From: Hydrogenophaga sp.
GTDB lineage: Bacteria > Pseudomonadota > Gammaproteobacteria > Burkholderiales > Burkholderiaceae_C
NCBI RefSeq assembly: GCF_011390835.1
Contig: NZ_JAABRQ010000021.1
Coordinates: 1-64,000, forward strand
Length of the DNA: 64,000 nucleotides
Direction of reading: 5' to 3'
Part shown: positions 1-10,192 of the stretch, one piece after another
Layout: each line of letters opens with the position of its first letter
How positions within the stretch are numbered: the stretch's first letter is position 1
Program-made: the position numbers and the translations under genes
Notes under the pieces: generated by a model
What the model saw: the letters and a program-made list of their open reading frames with translations, nothing else
Told to the model about the DNA's origin: nothing
Databases searched by the model: none

Positions 1-10
1 GCTGGGGGCC

Positions 11-319
11 GTGGGCCAGCTGCAATTCGAGGTGGTGGCGCACCGGCTGGAGCACGAGTATGGCGTCAAGGCCCGCATCATGAACAGCCCCTATCAGGTG
101 GCGCGCTGGGTGACTTGTGCGCCGGAAGACGGCGGCGAGATTGAGCTCAAGAAGTTCATCGATGCAAACAGTCACCGGGTGGCGCTGGATGCGGTAGACG
201 CGCCAACGTTGCTGGTCGACCACGCCGCCACCCTGCGTGCGGTGGAGGCCAACTGGCCGAAGATCAAATTCCACGCGATGCGCGAGCATGCGGGGCTGGT
301 ATTTCAAAAGAGCATGTGA
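11..319 (+). CDS. prfC: Peptide chain release factor 3, C-terminal part (gene starts before the window)
   Basis: ORF open at the left edge; GQLQFEVVAHRLEHEYGVKA and HAGLVFQKSM resemble the RF3 C-terminal domain. Confidence 0.9.
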   Translation: MGQLQFEVVAHRLEHEYGVKARIMNSPYQVARWVTCAPEDGGEIELKKFIDANSHRVALDAVDAPTLLVDHAATLRAVEANWPKIKFHAMREHAGLVFQKSM

Positions 320-320
320 C

Positions 321-425
321 CCCCCCGCGCCGAAGGATTGAACCACCCCCCGCACCGGGCTTCGCCCGTCACCCTCTCAAGGGGGCTATGCCTGCGGCCT
401 GGCAGAGCCAGTTCCGCGACATTCG
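321..425 (+). repeat. Dispersed intergenic palindromic repeat, subtype 2 (copy C), directly after the prfC stop
   Basis: CCCCCGCACCG...CACCCTCTCAAGGGGGC...CCTGCGGCCTGGCAGAGCCAGTTCCGCGACATTCGG aligns by eye with the reverse complement of 60998-61080. Confidence 0.7.
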
Positions 426-438
426 GAAGTGCTCCCCT

Positions 439-1035
439 TCACGGCAAAGTTATCAGTCGCTCCACCACCCTGGGGTAAATCAAATGCTCTTGCGTGAGCA
501 CACGCGCCGCAAGCGATTCGGCCGTGTCGCTCGGCAGCACGGGCACCACCGCCTGCTCGAGTATTTCGCCATAGTCGAGCTCGCCGGTCACCCGGTGCAC
601 GGTGCAGCCCGCCACATGGCAACCGGCGTCGATGGCGCGCTGGTGGGTTTTGAGCCCGGTGAACGCGGGCAGCAGACTGGGGTGGATGTTGATCAGGCGG
701 TCTGCATAGTGGGACACAAAGAGCGGCGTGAGAATGCGCATGAAGCCTGCCAGCACCACCAAGGCGGGTTGGTGCTGATCGATTTGTGCGATGAGCGCGG
801 CGTCGAAACCCTCGCGAGTCGGGTAGGCTGTGTGATCGATCACGCCGGTCTGCAGACCCAGCTCGCGCGCCAGGGAAAGTCCTGGCGCCTCAGTCTTGTT
901 GCTGAACACAGCCACCACCTGGGCACCATGGCGCTGGCGCCAGTGGCAGCGGCGAGACGCATCGACAATGGCCGCCATGTTGGAGCCACTGCCCGAGATC
1001 AGAATCACAATGTTTTTGTTCACGCCAGCCCGCAC
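439..1035 (-). CDS. purN: Phosphoribosylglycinamide formyltransferase
   Basis: [70 protein letters not shown]. Confidence 0.95.
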   Translation of the reverse strand: MRAGVNKNIVILISGSGSNMAAIVDASRRCHWRQRHGAQVVAVFSNKTEAPGLSLARELGLQTGVIDHTAYPTREGFDAALIAQIDQHQPALVVLAGFMRILTPLFVSHYADRLINIHPSLLPAFTGLKTHQRAIDAGCHVAGCTVHRVTGELDYGEILEQAVVPVLPSDTAESLAARVLTQEHLIYPRVVERLITLP

Positions 1036-1076
1036 GCGCCGGCGTGCATGTTCTTCCAGAGGCCCGAAGTGTAATG

Positions 1077-1796
1077 ACCCCTGAATCCACCACCCCAGAC
1101 CCGCACCGGCACGACGTCGCTCAACACCCCTTCACTGCGGTCGAGGCGCGCGTCCTGGGCACGCTGATGGAAAAGGCCCGAACCGTGCCCGACAGCTACC
1201 CGCTCACGCTCAATGCGCTTGTGACCGGCTGCAACCAGAAATCGAGCCGAGAGCCGGTGATGCAGCTGCCCGACGCCGCGGTGATCGAAGCTCTGGACGA
1301 CTTGCGCCAGCTCAACCTTGTGTTCGAGACCAGCGGGGGTCGAGTGGCCCGCTACGAACACAACTTCCTGCGCGTCATGGGCGTGCCGGAGCAGTCGGCA
1401 GTGTTGCTGGGTATGCTGGTTCTGCGCGGTCCGCAGACCGCGGGCGAGCTGCGGCTGAACACCGAGCGCTGGTACAAGTTTCTCGACATCGCCTCGGTCG
1501 ATGCGTTTCTGGAGGAAATGCAGGCCCGCTCGGCGGACAAGGGAGGCCCGCTGGTGGTGAAGCTGCCACGCGCACCCGGCGCGCGCGAGCAACGCTGGGC
1601 GCACCTGCTGTGTGGGCCAGTGGACCTGAGCGCAGCCCAAGTCATGGCCAGCGCCCCCGGCACCAGCGCCACCGAAGACGATGTCATCAGGCTCACCCGT
1701 CGCGTGGCCACTTTGGAAGAGACAGTCGCCACACTACAGGACCAGCTGGAAAACCTGTGCGAGCAGCTCGGTCTGTCGCAGCCCGGACAGGACTGA
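1077..1796 (+). CDS. YceH/DUF480 family protein
   Basis: [44 protein letters not shown] is the YceH family signature. Confidence 0.85.
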   Translation, partial: TPESTTPDPHRHDVAQHPFTAVEARVLGTLMEKARTVPDSYPLTLNALVTGCNQKSSREPVMQLPDAAVIEALDDLRQLNLVFETSGGRVARYEHNFLRVMGVPEQSAVLLGMLVLRGPQTAGELRLNTERWYKFLDIASVDAFLEEMQARSADKGGPLVVKLPRAPGAREQRWAHLLCGPVDLSAAQVMASAPGTSATEDDVIRLTRRVATLEETVATLQDQLENLCEQLGLSQPGQD

Positions 1797-1868
1797 AACA
1801 AACGGTCGTGCGAAACTAAATTGAACTTCCGGCGATCGCTTGCCGGCCACCGAACAAGGAGACCCCCC

Positions 1869-3050
1869 ATGGACTTGGCATTCACGCCCGACGAACAGGC
1901 GTTTCGCGAAGAGATTCGCTCGTGGGTCAAGGCCAACCTGCCCGCCGATATTGCCCAGAAGGTGCACAACGCGCTGCGCCTCTCGCGCGACGACATGCAG
2001 CGCTGGGCCAAGATCCTCGGCAAGAAAGGCTGGTTGGGTCATGGCTGGCCCAAGGAATTTGGCGGCCCAGGATGGAACGCGGTGCAAAAGCACCTGTTCG
2101 AAGAAGAATGTGCGCTGGCCGGCGCACCCCGAGTGGTGCCGTTTGGCCCGGTGATGGTGGCGCCGGTAATCATGGCCTTTGGCAACAAGGAGCAGCAAGA
2201 GCGCTTCCTGCCCGGCATCGCCAGCGGCGAAGTCTGGTGGAGCCAGGGCTACAGCGAGCCTGGCTCAGGCTCGGACCTTGCCTCGCTCAAATGCAAGGCC
2301 GAACGCCAGGGCGATCACTTCGTCGTCAACGGCCAGAAAACCTGGACAACTCTCGGCCAGTACGGCGAATGGATCTTCTGCCTGGTGCGCACCAGCAGCG
2401 AGGGCAAGCCCCAGACCGGCATCAGCTTTCTACTGATCGACATGAAGTCGCCCGGCGTGAGCGTGCGGCCGATCAAGCTGCTCGATGGCGAATGTGAAGT
2501 CAACGAAGTCTGGTTCGACAACGTCAAGGTGCCGGCCGAAAACCTCATCGGCGAAGAGAACAAGGGCTGGACTTACGCCAAGCACCTGCTCAGCCACGAA
2601 CGCACCAACATCGCCGATGTGAACCGCGCCAAGCGCGAGCTGGAGCGGCTCAAGCGCATTGCCAAGGCGGAGGGTGTCTGGGACGACATCCGTTTCCGCG
2701 ACCAGATCGCGCTACTGGAGGTCGACGTGGTGGCGCTGGAGATGCTGGTGCTGCGCGTCTTGTCGGCCGAGAAATCGGGCAAGAATTCGCTCGACATCGC
2801 CGGTCTGCTCAAGATTCGCGGTAGCGAAATCCAGCAACGCTACAGCGAGCTGATGATGCTGGCGGCCGGCCCTTACAGCCTGCCCTTCATCGAGGAAGCC
2901 ATGGACGCTGGCTGGCAGGGCGACTTCCCCGGCGGCGTAGTCGCCAATGCACCGCTGGCCTCGACCTACTTCAACATGCGCAAGACCACGATTTACGGCG
3001 GCAGCAACGAAGTGCAACGCAACATCGTCGCCCAGACTGTTCTGGGTTGA
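1869..3050 (+). CDS. Acyl-CoA dehydrogenase
   Basis: ACAD fold: YSEPGSGSDLASLKC, GQKTWTT, TTIYGGSNEVQRNIVAQTVLG; ATG at 1869 after AAGGAG. Confidence 0.93.
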   Translation: MDLAFTPDEQAFREEIRSWVKANLPADIAQKVHNALRLSRDDMQRWAKILGKKGWLGHGWPKEFGGPGWNAVQKHLFEEECALAGAPRVVPFGPVMVAPVIMAFGNKEQQERFLPGIASGEVWWSQGYSEPGSGSDLASLKCKAERQGDHFVVNGQKTWTTLGQYGEWIFCLVRTSSEGKPQTGISFLLIDMKSPGVSVRPIKLLDGECEVNEVWFDNVKVPAENLIGEENKGWTYAKHLLSHERTNIADVNRAKRELERLKRIAKAEGVWDDIRFRDQIALLEVDVVALEMLVLRVLSAEKSGKNSLDIAGLLKIRGSEIQQRYSELMMLAAGPYSLPFIEEAMDAGWQGDFPGGVVANAPLASTYFNMRKTTIYGGSNEVQRNIVAQTVLG

Positions 3051-3065
3051 CCACAAGGAGCTGAG

Positions 3066-4181
3066 ATGGACTTCGACTTTTCTGACGACCAAGAACAACT
3101 GCGCGACGCTTGCACCAAGTGGGTGGAGAAGGGCTACAGCTTCGATCGCCGGCGCGCCATCGTGGCCGCCGGTGGCTTTGACCGCGCGGCCTACTGCGAG
3201 CTGGCCGAACTCGGGCTGACCGGCCTGTACATCCCGGAAGCCCTCGGCGGCATGGGCATGGGCCCGATCGAAGCCATGGTGACGCTAGAGGGCCTGGGCC
3301 AGGGCATTGTGCTCGAACCCCTCGCGCAGGCGCTCATCAGCGGGGCGGTGCTGGCAGGCTACGCCCCCGAAGTCGTGCAGACCGACTGGTGCCCACGCAT
3401 CGCAAGCGGCGAGGCGCTGGTGGTGCTGGCGCATCAGGAGCGGGGCTCGCGGTATCGACTCGATGCCTGCTCCGCACAGGCACAGACCAGTGGCGACGCG
3501 TGGACGCTCACCGGCCACAAACACCTGGTGCCCGCCGGCGACCAGGCCAATGGCTACCTGGTTCCGGCCCAGATCAAGGACAAGATGGCGCTGTTTATGG
3601 TCGCCAGTAAGGACCAAGGCGTCACCGCCCAGGGATATCTCACCCAGGATGGCAGCCGTGCGGCCGACATCAGCTTCGACAAGGCGAGCGCCACCCTCGT
3701 GACCCTGGATGGTCAAACCGCGCTGGATCACGCCGTGGACATCGGCATCGCCGCCACCTGCGCCGAGGCGGTGGGCGTGATGGACAAGACCCTCGCCATT
3801 ACGGTCGAGTACATGAACACCCGCAAGCAATTCGGCGTGGCGATCGCCAGCTTCCAGGCTTTGCGCCACCGGGCGGCCGACATGAAGATGCAGCTGGAGC
3901 TGGCGCGCTGCATGAGCTACTACGCGTCGCTCAAACTCAACGCCCCTGCCCCGGAGCGCCGCGCCGCCATGGCGCGCGCCAAGGTGCAGCTCGGCCAGTC
4001 CATGCGCTTTGTCGGACAACAGAGTGTGCAACTGCACGGCGGCATTGGGGTGACCGACGAGTACATCGCCAGCCACTACTTCAAGAAGCTCACCCAGATG
4101 GAAATGAGCTTCGGCGACACGCTGCACCACCTGGGCGAGGTCAGCGCCCGCATGCAAGACACTGCTGGCGTCTTCGCCTGA
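3066..4181 (+). CDS. Acyl-CoA dehydrogenase (second subunit/paralogue)
   Basis: MDFDFSDDQEQLRDACTKWV, YMNTRKQFGVAIASFQALRHR, QLHGGIGVTDEYIASHYFKKLT; SD AAGGAG just upstream. Confidence 0.93.
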   Translation: MDFDFSDDQEQLRDACTKWVEKGYSFDRRRAIVAAGGFDRAAYCELAELGLTGLYIPEALGGMGMGPIEAMVTLEGLGQGIVLEPLAQALISGAVLAGYAPEVVQTDWCPRIASGEALVVLAHQERGSRYRLDACSAQAQTSGDAWTLTGHKHLVPAGDQANGYLVPAQIKDKMALFMVASKDQGVTAQGYLTQDGSRAADISFDKASATLVTLDGQTALDHAVDIGIAATCAEAVGVMDKTLAITVEYMNTRKQFGVAIASFQALRHRAADMKMQLELARCMSYYASLKLNAPAPERRAAMARAKVQLGQSMRFVGQQSVQLHGGIGVTDEYIASHYFKKLTQMEMSFGDTLHHLGEVSARMQDTAGVFA

Positions 4182-4238
4182 GCGTCCGCCAGGATGTGCT
4201 CTGCAGCTGAGCCTGACGAGATCCTGAGAAATACTGCT

Positions 4239-4270
4239 CACCTGGCGTAACCCGCCATGTAAGCCAGGTG
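4239..4270. other. Inverted repeat CACCTGGC...GCCAGGTG downstream of the ACAD pair
   Basis: 8-bp perfect stem with a 16-nt loop; no U-tract. Confidence 0.45.
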
Positions 4271-4331
4271 GGGTCAAGCGGTGGGGTAGACCTACAATGC
4301 GAACTTAAGTTCAACGTTGGTTCCGCTGGCC

Positions 4332-5864
4332 ATGACTCCTTTGCGACTGATCTTGTCTCGCGTTCGTATTCTCGCGACCACCTTAGCATTGGGGGTGGCT
4401 TCCACCACCAGTTGGGCCCAATCCAGCGCGTGTGGGCCCAACGAAGACGCTGTCACCTTCAACTTCGCCGCCGCATCCAGCACCTCCGCCACTGGAAGCT
4501 CCCGAACGTGGACCGCCTCGGCCACCAGCGCCACGTTCGGTGTGGCTACGCCCGGCACACTGCGCAGCAACACGATCAACTTCAGCATTTCCATTACTGG
4601 CGCAGTATGGGTTACCGGTTTTCCCGCGCTCAATCAGCAAGGCGGAGTTCCGAACAGCCTCGACCTCAACATGGACTCCGGCGCTCCCGGCGACAGCGTC
4701 AACATGCTCATGACCTTCAACCGTCCGATGAGCAAGGTGCGCTTCAACATGTACGACGTCGACAGACAGAATGGCAGTTGGCAAGACGTGCTTCGCATCT
4801 CTGGCTCGTTGAATGGCGCGACGGTTCCGATTCCGGTGCTTGTGCCGACCACGCCCGGCAATTACTCCACAGCGACCATCGCCGGCGGCAACCAGATCAC
4901 AACCAACGTCAGCAGTAATTGCGCCAGCACCATTGGCAACTGCAATGTACAAATCAACTTCGACAATCCAGTTAACCAGATCAGCGTGCTCTTTTTGGCA
5001 GGCCCCGCGGTGGCCAGTCCAACGAGCCAGCGTGTCGGATTCAACGATTTCTCTTACTGCGTCATCAAGCGCGATCTCAGCCTAAGCAAGGTCGGCGTGG
5101 CGCCCACCTTTGTGGCCGGGCAGAGCGGGTCCTATACCCTTACCGTGACCAACCGGGGCGGCGCCGCCACCACAGGCAACGTCACGGTGAGCGACATCTT
5201 GACCGACAGCAGCGTCAGCTTCGTTAGCCCGCAAGTCCCTGGAGGGGGATGGGTATGCAGTCTGAGCGCCACCAGCCATGCCAACGACACCGCTACCTGC
5301 GTGCGGTCGGCCAGCATTGGCGCCGGTTCGTCGGCCCAGCTCCCACTGACTGTGACCGTCAGTCCCGACGCAAATTCTGCGAGCTTTGACAACCGGGCCA
5401 AGGTCTTTGGTGGAGGTGATGATTTCAAACCCACCCTGACGACCACCGGCCCCATTGCTGATTGCAGCAGTCTCAACGAAGGCACCTCCGGCGGCGGCTC
5501 CGGCAGCAACGCTGGATGTGCATTTGAAAACACTTTGCTCGTCCGTCAGGGCGCGCTGAGCATCAACAAGACCAATGTGCTCAACACGCTCACAGCCGGA
5601 CAGACAACAACCTACACGATCAACGCCACCAACGCCGGTCCCAGCAGCGCAAACAGCGCCATCTTGACTGATCCAGTGGCTGGTGGCCTGATCTGCACCA
5701 GCGTGACCTGTTCGGCTGCGAGTGGTGGGGCGGCCTGTCCACCGAGTGGCTCTGTGACGATCTCGGCGCTGCAGAACAGCGGCATCGCCCTTCCCGTGTT
5801 TCCACCAAACTCCAGCCTGGAATTCCAGGTCACCTGCACCGTCAGCGCGACCGGGGTTCCTTAG
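4332..5864 (+). CDS. Secreted DUF11 repeat-containing surface protein
   Basis: Sec-type signal ending STTSWAQ; DUF11-like repeats (LSLSKVGVAPTFVAGQSGSYTLTVTNRG; LSINKTNVLNTLTAGQTTTYTINATNAGPSSANSAILTDP). Confidence 0.8.
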   Translation: MTPLRLILSRVRILATTLALGVASTTSWAQSSACGPNEDAVTFNFAAASSTSATGSSRTWTASATSATFGVATPGTLRSNTINFSISITGAVWVTGFPALNQQGGVPNSLDLNMDSGAPGDSVNMLMTFNRPMSKVRFNMYDVDRQNGSWQDVLRISGSLNGATVPIPVLVPTTPGNYSTATIAGGNQITTNVSSNCASTIGNCNVQINFDNPVNQISVLFLAGPAVASPTSQRVGFNDFSYCVIKRDLSLSKVGVAPTFVAGQSGSYTLTVTNRGGAATTGNVTVSDILTDSSVSFVSPQVPGGGWVCSLSATSHANDTATCVRSASIGAGSSAQLPLTVTVSPDANSASFDNRAKVFGGGDDFKPTLTTTGPIADCSSLNEGTSGGGSGSNAGCAFENTLLVRQGALSINKTNVLNTLTAGQTTTYTINATNAGPSSANSAILTDPVAGGLICTSVTCSAASGGAACPPSGSVTISALQNSGIALPVFPPNSSLEFQVTCTVSATGVP

Positions 5865-5967
5865 GCGGCGTACCCGGATGGGGATCGCGGCAAAGACTGC
5901 AGGTATTTGGCCCGAGCAGGTCCTGCAGGCGGCGAGATCACGTCCATCAGATTGGTCTTAGTCAAAC

Positions 5968-6738
5968 TCAGTCTGCGGTCGGCAGCTCAACCAGCAGATA
6001 GCGCCCATTCCCTTGTATCGGCGACGAGAGGACATAGCTTGTCCCATCGAGCCGACTGGTCGCCGGGATGCATGCCCAAGCATCGCCCGCTCCCAGTATG
6101 CACAGGGACATGTTGTCGGGGCGTGGGACAACACTGACATCCAAAGTGAAGTAGATAGTTGGGTTGCCGGGTTCAAAGTTGCCGAAGAGCTCGATGCCCG
6201 CCACGGGCACCCCCGGCAGCGAATTCACCGGCAGATGCGGTAGCGCATCGCTGAACCACTGCACCTCGGTCTGGCCCTCCACCACGTTCACGCGGGCCAA
6301 GCCTTTCACACAGGCCAGAGCACCGACCAGAAATGGGCCATTCATCGCCACGCCCATCCGGTTGACACCATGTCCCAAGTCGAGGCTGCCCATCCGGAAG
6401 TCGGTCTGAGGAATCGCGATGTCCATGCGCACAGATGTGTCGAAGTAATCAGCGGAAGCCAGATAGCCCACCACCTGTGAGAACCCGCCAAATGTCGCGA
6501 GAAAGCTGCCGCTGTTGATGGTTGTGGCACCAAAGTCTTCAAAACTGCTTTGGCCACAGCGGCTGGATACCGAACCCAGCTGGCGAGCGTCGGCGGAGGG
6601 CCGTGAGTCAATCGAGGTCGGTGCGCTACCGACCAAGGGCGCGAGGTCGTCACCCCCGCCGCCGCAGCCTACCAGCAGCGTGGCCGCGACCGTCACAGAG
6701 ACACCCACCATCCGTACGTCCCTGAGCGATACCGACAT
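5968..6738 (-). CDS. Predicted lipoprotein of unknown function
   Basis: Lipobox-like VAATLLVGCGGGGDD; ATG at 6738 fits the signal peptide better than the upstream start at 6882. Confidence 0.6.
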   Translation of the reverse strand: MSVSLRDVRMVGVSVTVAATLLVGCGGGGDDLAPLVGSAPTSIDSRPSADARQLGSVSSRCGQSSFEDFGATTINSGSFLATFGGFSQVVGYLASADYFDTSVRMDIAIPQTDFRMGSLDLGHGVNRMGVAMNGPFLVGALACVKGLARVNVVEGQTEVQWFSDALPHLPVNSLPGVPVAGIELFGNFEPGNPTIYFTLDVSVVPRPDNMSLCILGAGDAWACIPATSRLDGTSYVLSSPIQGNGRYLLVELPTAD

Positions 6739-6997
6739 GAAGTTCCCCTTGTTCAGATTTCGAGATACCGCAGAGACAGCGTCGAGATGGACGGGCCGCA
6801 ACTGAGATTCATTCTGTTTTCGGTCATCGCTCAGCTTTCTTGAGCGCTTTGATCGGTACTTTTCCTCGGAGACCGAGGCCAACGGACAGGCTCCTTTGCT
6901 GAACCAGCTAAACTCCCATTAGTACTTTTTTCGCCCTTTCCGGTGACGTTTCGCGTACCCGCTTTGTGACGTGCCTGATCGACTCCAAGAGCTCAAG

Positions 6998-9418
6998 ATG
7001 CACCGCCTATTGAAATATTTGTGCCTAGGCGTGTTGACGCTCACCCTGATCGGACTGGTCAGTCCAGCCTGGGCGCAGGTCTGCGGCGCGCCGGGCAAGG
7101 ACGGTGTCAGCTTTTCCCGTAACAGCTACTTCCCTGGTAGCGGCACCGCTGGCGCCGGGTCAAGCGTGGTGAACTTTGGTGCTGCACGAATCGACGCCAA
7201 CGCGGTATCGACGGCATTTGGGGCAGGGGACCTGGCCCTGGTGATTCAGATGCAGGACGCGCTGGTCAATAACGCCGACTCGGGCGCCTATGGCGACGGC
7301 GTCGCCGGGGACCCTGCCACCGGCTCGACCAACCTGCGCAGCACGGGCTTCTACGAATTCAGACGTGTGGTGGCCGCCAGCGGCGGTTCGATCACGCTGG
7401 ACACCCCCCTAGTCAACACCTACACCACCGCCAACGCCGACACCACTTCTGGCAACCGCCGCTTCCAGGTTGTGCGCGTGCCCCAGTTCGCCTCCGTCAC
7501 ACTACCGGGCGGCATCCTGAATGTCACACCCTGGAACGGCAGCACCGGGGGCCTGATGGTGATCGATGCGTCGGGCCTACTGAACCTCAACAGCACCACA
7601 ATCAACGCCAATGCCGTCGGCTTTCGCGGCGGTGGCTCTCAAAATGCCACCGTCATCTCTGGTAGCAACGTCACCACCTATGCCAGCGCCCAGGTAGCTG
7701 GAACACCACCCGCTAATCTTGGTGCAGCCAAAGGTGAAGGCATCGCGGGTACGCCCCGCTTCGTGCGCTCCGACACGGTCATCAGCAACGGCTACAGCGG
7801 TATCAACCTCGGCACATCGGGCTACGCGAACGGATTCGATCTCGCCCGCGGTGCGGCAGGCAACGCCGGCGGCGGCGGCACACAACACAACGCCGGTGGC
7901 GGCGGCGGAGGCAATGCAGGTACTGGCGGTCGGGGCGGCAATACCTATGCCAACTTCAGCGGCACCAACACAGGCAGCTGCGTTCAATTCGGTCCTGGCT
8001 TTTTCGCTTGTGGCGGCGATGGCGCTCGAGCCATGGGTGGCTTTGGCGGACTGGGTGTGACGCCCACCGCTGCCCGCCTGTTCCTTGGCGGCGGCGGCGG
8101 CGCTGGCGAAAGCAACAACGCCAACGACAACCCCACCGTGGCGCAAGGCAGCGGCGGCAACGGCGGTGGTCTGATCTTTGTCCGGGCCCGAAGTGTCTCG
8201 GGCAGTGGTGTGTTCAACGCCAACGGTGGCATTGGACAGCCGGGCGGGCGCGACGCGGCGGGTGGCGGCGGCGCCGGGGGAACGGTGGTGCTGATCACTG
8301 AATCGACTTCGGTGCCAGGCCTTCAGGTCAACGTCTCAGGCGGTGCGGGCGGCAACACGGGTCTACCGCTTCGAGGCAACGAAACTCAGGGTACGGGCGC
8401 CGGTGGCGGTGGTGGCGCCTTCATCCGCTCGACCGGGGTGACCGTCGGTGCGACCCAGATCGCAGGCGGCGCTTCCGGCGTCAACGTACCGGTGAATGGC
8501 GTGTCCAACACCTTTGGTGCCTCTGGTGGCGCAGGCGGTGTGGCGAACGTCAATTTCTCCGGCACCCAGTTTCCCAATCCCACCAGCTGCTTCCCGCAGC
8601 TCACCGTGCTCAAGAGCACGACAACGCCCACGCGCACCGTGCCCACCGACAGCACGGCAGGTTATGTGGTCTCGGTTCGCAACGCCGTGGGTGTCGGTGT
8701 GGCGGTGGGCGTAGCCGTAACCGACGTGCTGCCCGCACCGTTCACCTTACAAAGTAGCACCGCCACGGTGGCGCTGGGCGCAGGCTCTCTAGGCCCTTCG
8801 CCTGCCCCGGCCACAGGCACCTCCACCGTGACCATCGCCACACCTGGCAGCAGCACTGCCACCAGCTTTTTCATCCCGCCAGGTGGCGAGGTCACACTCA
8901 CCTTCAATGTCAGCCTGAACGGGGCTGCACCCGGCACCTACCAGAACCCGGCCGACACCCTGTACAGCGATCCCACGCGATCGGTGGCGGCGGGCGTCGT
9001 CACGCCCGGTGGCGGCTACGCCAACGGCGGCGGCACAGCAGGCGGCTCCAACTACGCCTCGGGGGCCAGCATCCAGGAAGACGTGTCGATCACCGCGTCC
9101 ACCTTGCTGACCATCACCAAAACCAATGCCGTCGGCACCGTGACCGCCGGCACCACCACCAGCTACACCATCACGGTGGCCAACGGTGGACCGTCTGCCG
9201 CAGCCAACGCCGTGCTCAGAGACCCGGCCGCCACTGGCCTCAACTGCACGGCTGTGAGCTGCTCCGTCAGCGGCGGAGCAGCGGTCTGCCCGGTAGCACC
9301 CGCGCTGAGCCTCGCCAACCTGCAGTCGCCTGTCGGCGTGACCATTTCAAGCTTCCCGGCCAACTCCAGCCTGAGCTTTGTGGTGACTTGCGGCGTGACC
9401 GCCACCGGCGTGCCGTGA
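6998..9418 (+). CDS. Secreted glycine-rich DUF11 repeat protein (large)
   Basis: Signal peptide MHRLLKYLCLGVLTLTLIGLVSPAWAQ; Gly-rich core; DUF11-like repeats at the C-terminus; similar C-terminus to 4332-5864. Confidence 0.8.
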   Translation: MHRLLKYLCLGVLTLTLIGLVSPAWAQVCGAPGKDGVSFSRNSYFPGSGTAGAGSSVVNFGAARIDANAVSTAFGAGDLALVIQMQDALVNNADSGAYGDGVAGDPATGSTNLRSTGFYEFRRVVAASGGSITLDTPLVNTYTTANADTTSGNRRFQVVRVPQFASVTLPGGILNVTPWNGSTGGLMVIDASGLLNLNSTTINANAVGFRGGGSQNATVISGSNVTTYASAQVAGTPPANLGAAKGEGIAGTPRFVRSDTVISNGYSGINLGTSGYANGFDLARGAAGNAGGGGTQHNAGGGGGGNAGTGGRGGNTYANFSGTNTGSCVQFGPGFFACGGDGARAMGGFGGLGVTPTAARLFLGGGGGAGESNNANDNPTVAQGSGGNGGGLIFVRARSVSGSGVFNANGGIGQPGGRDAAGGGGAGGTVVLITESTSVPGLQVNVSGGAGGNTGLPLRGNETQGTGAGGGGGAFIRSTGVTVGATQIAGGASGVNVPVNGVSNTFGASGGAGGVANVNFSGTQFPNPTSCFPQLTVLKSTTTPTRTVPTDSTAGYVVSVRNAVGVGVAVGVAVTDVLPAPFTLQSSTATVALGAGSLGPSPAPATGTSTVTIATPGSSTATSFFIPPGGEVTLTFNVSLNGAAPGTYQNPADTLYSDPTRSVAAGVVTPGGGYANGGGTAGGSNYASGASIQEDVSITASTLLTITKTNAVGTVTAGTTTSYTITVANGGPSAAANAVLRDPAATGLNCTAVSCSVSGGAAVCPVAPALSLANLQSPVGVTISSFPANSSLSFVVTCGVTATGVP

Positions 9419-9448
9419 CGGCCCATCGATGCCGCTTATCAACAAAAA

Positions 9449-9469
9449 GCCCGCCTCGGCGGGTTTTTT
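9449..9469 (+). terminator. Rho-independent terminator
   Basis: GCCCGCCTCGGCGGGTTTTTT, 31 nt after the DUF11 stop. Confidence 0.9.
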
Positions 9470-9490
9470 CATGGCCTCCGAACGAAGGGA

Positions 9491-10048
9491 TCAGGCATGC
9501 AGCCGCGAAGTCTTGGGCAGGTGCGACATCAGGAACTCCATCTGGTCTGCCAGGATGCGGCGGTTGCGCAGGATGAAATCCTCCCACAGGCTGGGCACGT
9601 ACGGCGCGTACAGCAGCGGCATGTGGGCCTGCTCGGGTGTGCGGTTGCCCTTGCGGTGGTTGCACGATTTGCAGGCCGTGACCACGTTCATCCAAAGGTC
9701 GCGCCCACTCTGGCCCAGCGGCACGATGTGCTCGCGCGTCAGTTCGTCTTCGTGGAAATGACCACCGCAGTAGGCACACAGGCTCCTGTCACGGGAAAAC
9801 AGCTTACTGTTGGTGAGCGAGGGCCGCAGGTCAAACGGGTTGATGCGCGGTACACCGTGGGTGCCGATGATGGAGTTGACCGTGATGATGGATTGAAGGC
9901 CGGTGACCGCGTTGTGCCCGCCGTGAAACACGGCAACCTCGGCGCCCATCTCCCAGCGCACCTCCTGCGCCGCGTAGTGCAGCACCGCTTCTTCGAGGCT
10001 GATCCACGACTGTGGCAACCCCTGGGCGGACAACTTCAAGACCTTCAA
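9491..10048 (-). CDS. HNH endonuclease
   Basis: CAYCGGHFHEDELTREHIVPLGQSGRDLWMNVVTACKSCNHRKGNRT; likely TTG start at 10048 after GGGAGG. Confidence 0.85.
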   Translation of the reverse strand: MKVLKLSAQGLPQSWISLEEAVLHYAAQEVRWEMGAEVAVFHGGHNAVTGLQSIITVNSIIGTHGVPRINPFDLRPSLTNSKLFSRDRSLCAYCGGHFHEDELTREHIVPLGQSGRDLWMNVVTACKSCNHRKGNRTPEQAHMPLLYAPYVPSLWEDFILRNRRILADQMEFLMSHLPKTSRLHA

Positions 10049-10192
10049 GACCCACCTCCCTGTTGAATTCCAACCGGACAATCTGTCTTCGCAATCGAAC
10101 GCGCCCCATATTACGGGGAGCAACCATACGCGTATGTCAATATACCGTGCTTCCAAGCCAATCCGCCTGACGCTGGCGATTCCCATCTCGTC

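Noticed and set aside
4285-4300. Possible -10 element TACAAT upstream of the first DUF11 gene
   Set aside because: No convincing -35 partner at suitable spacing; too weak to call
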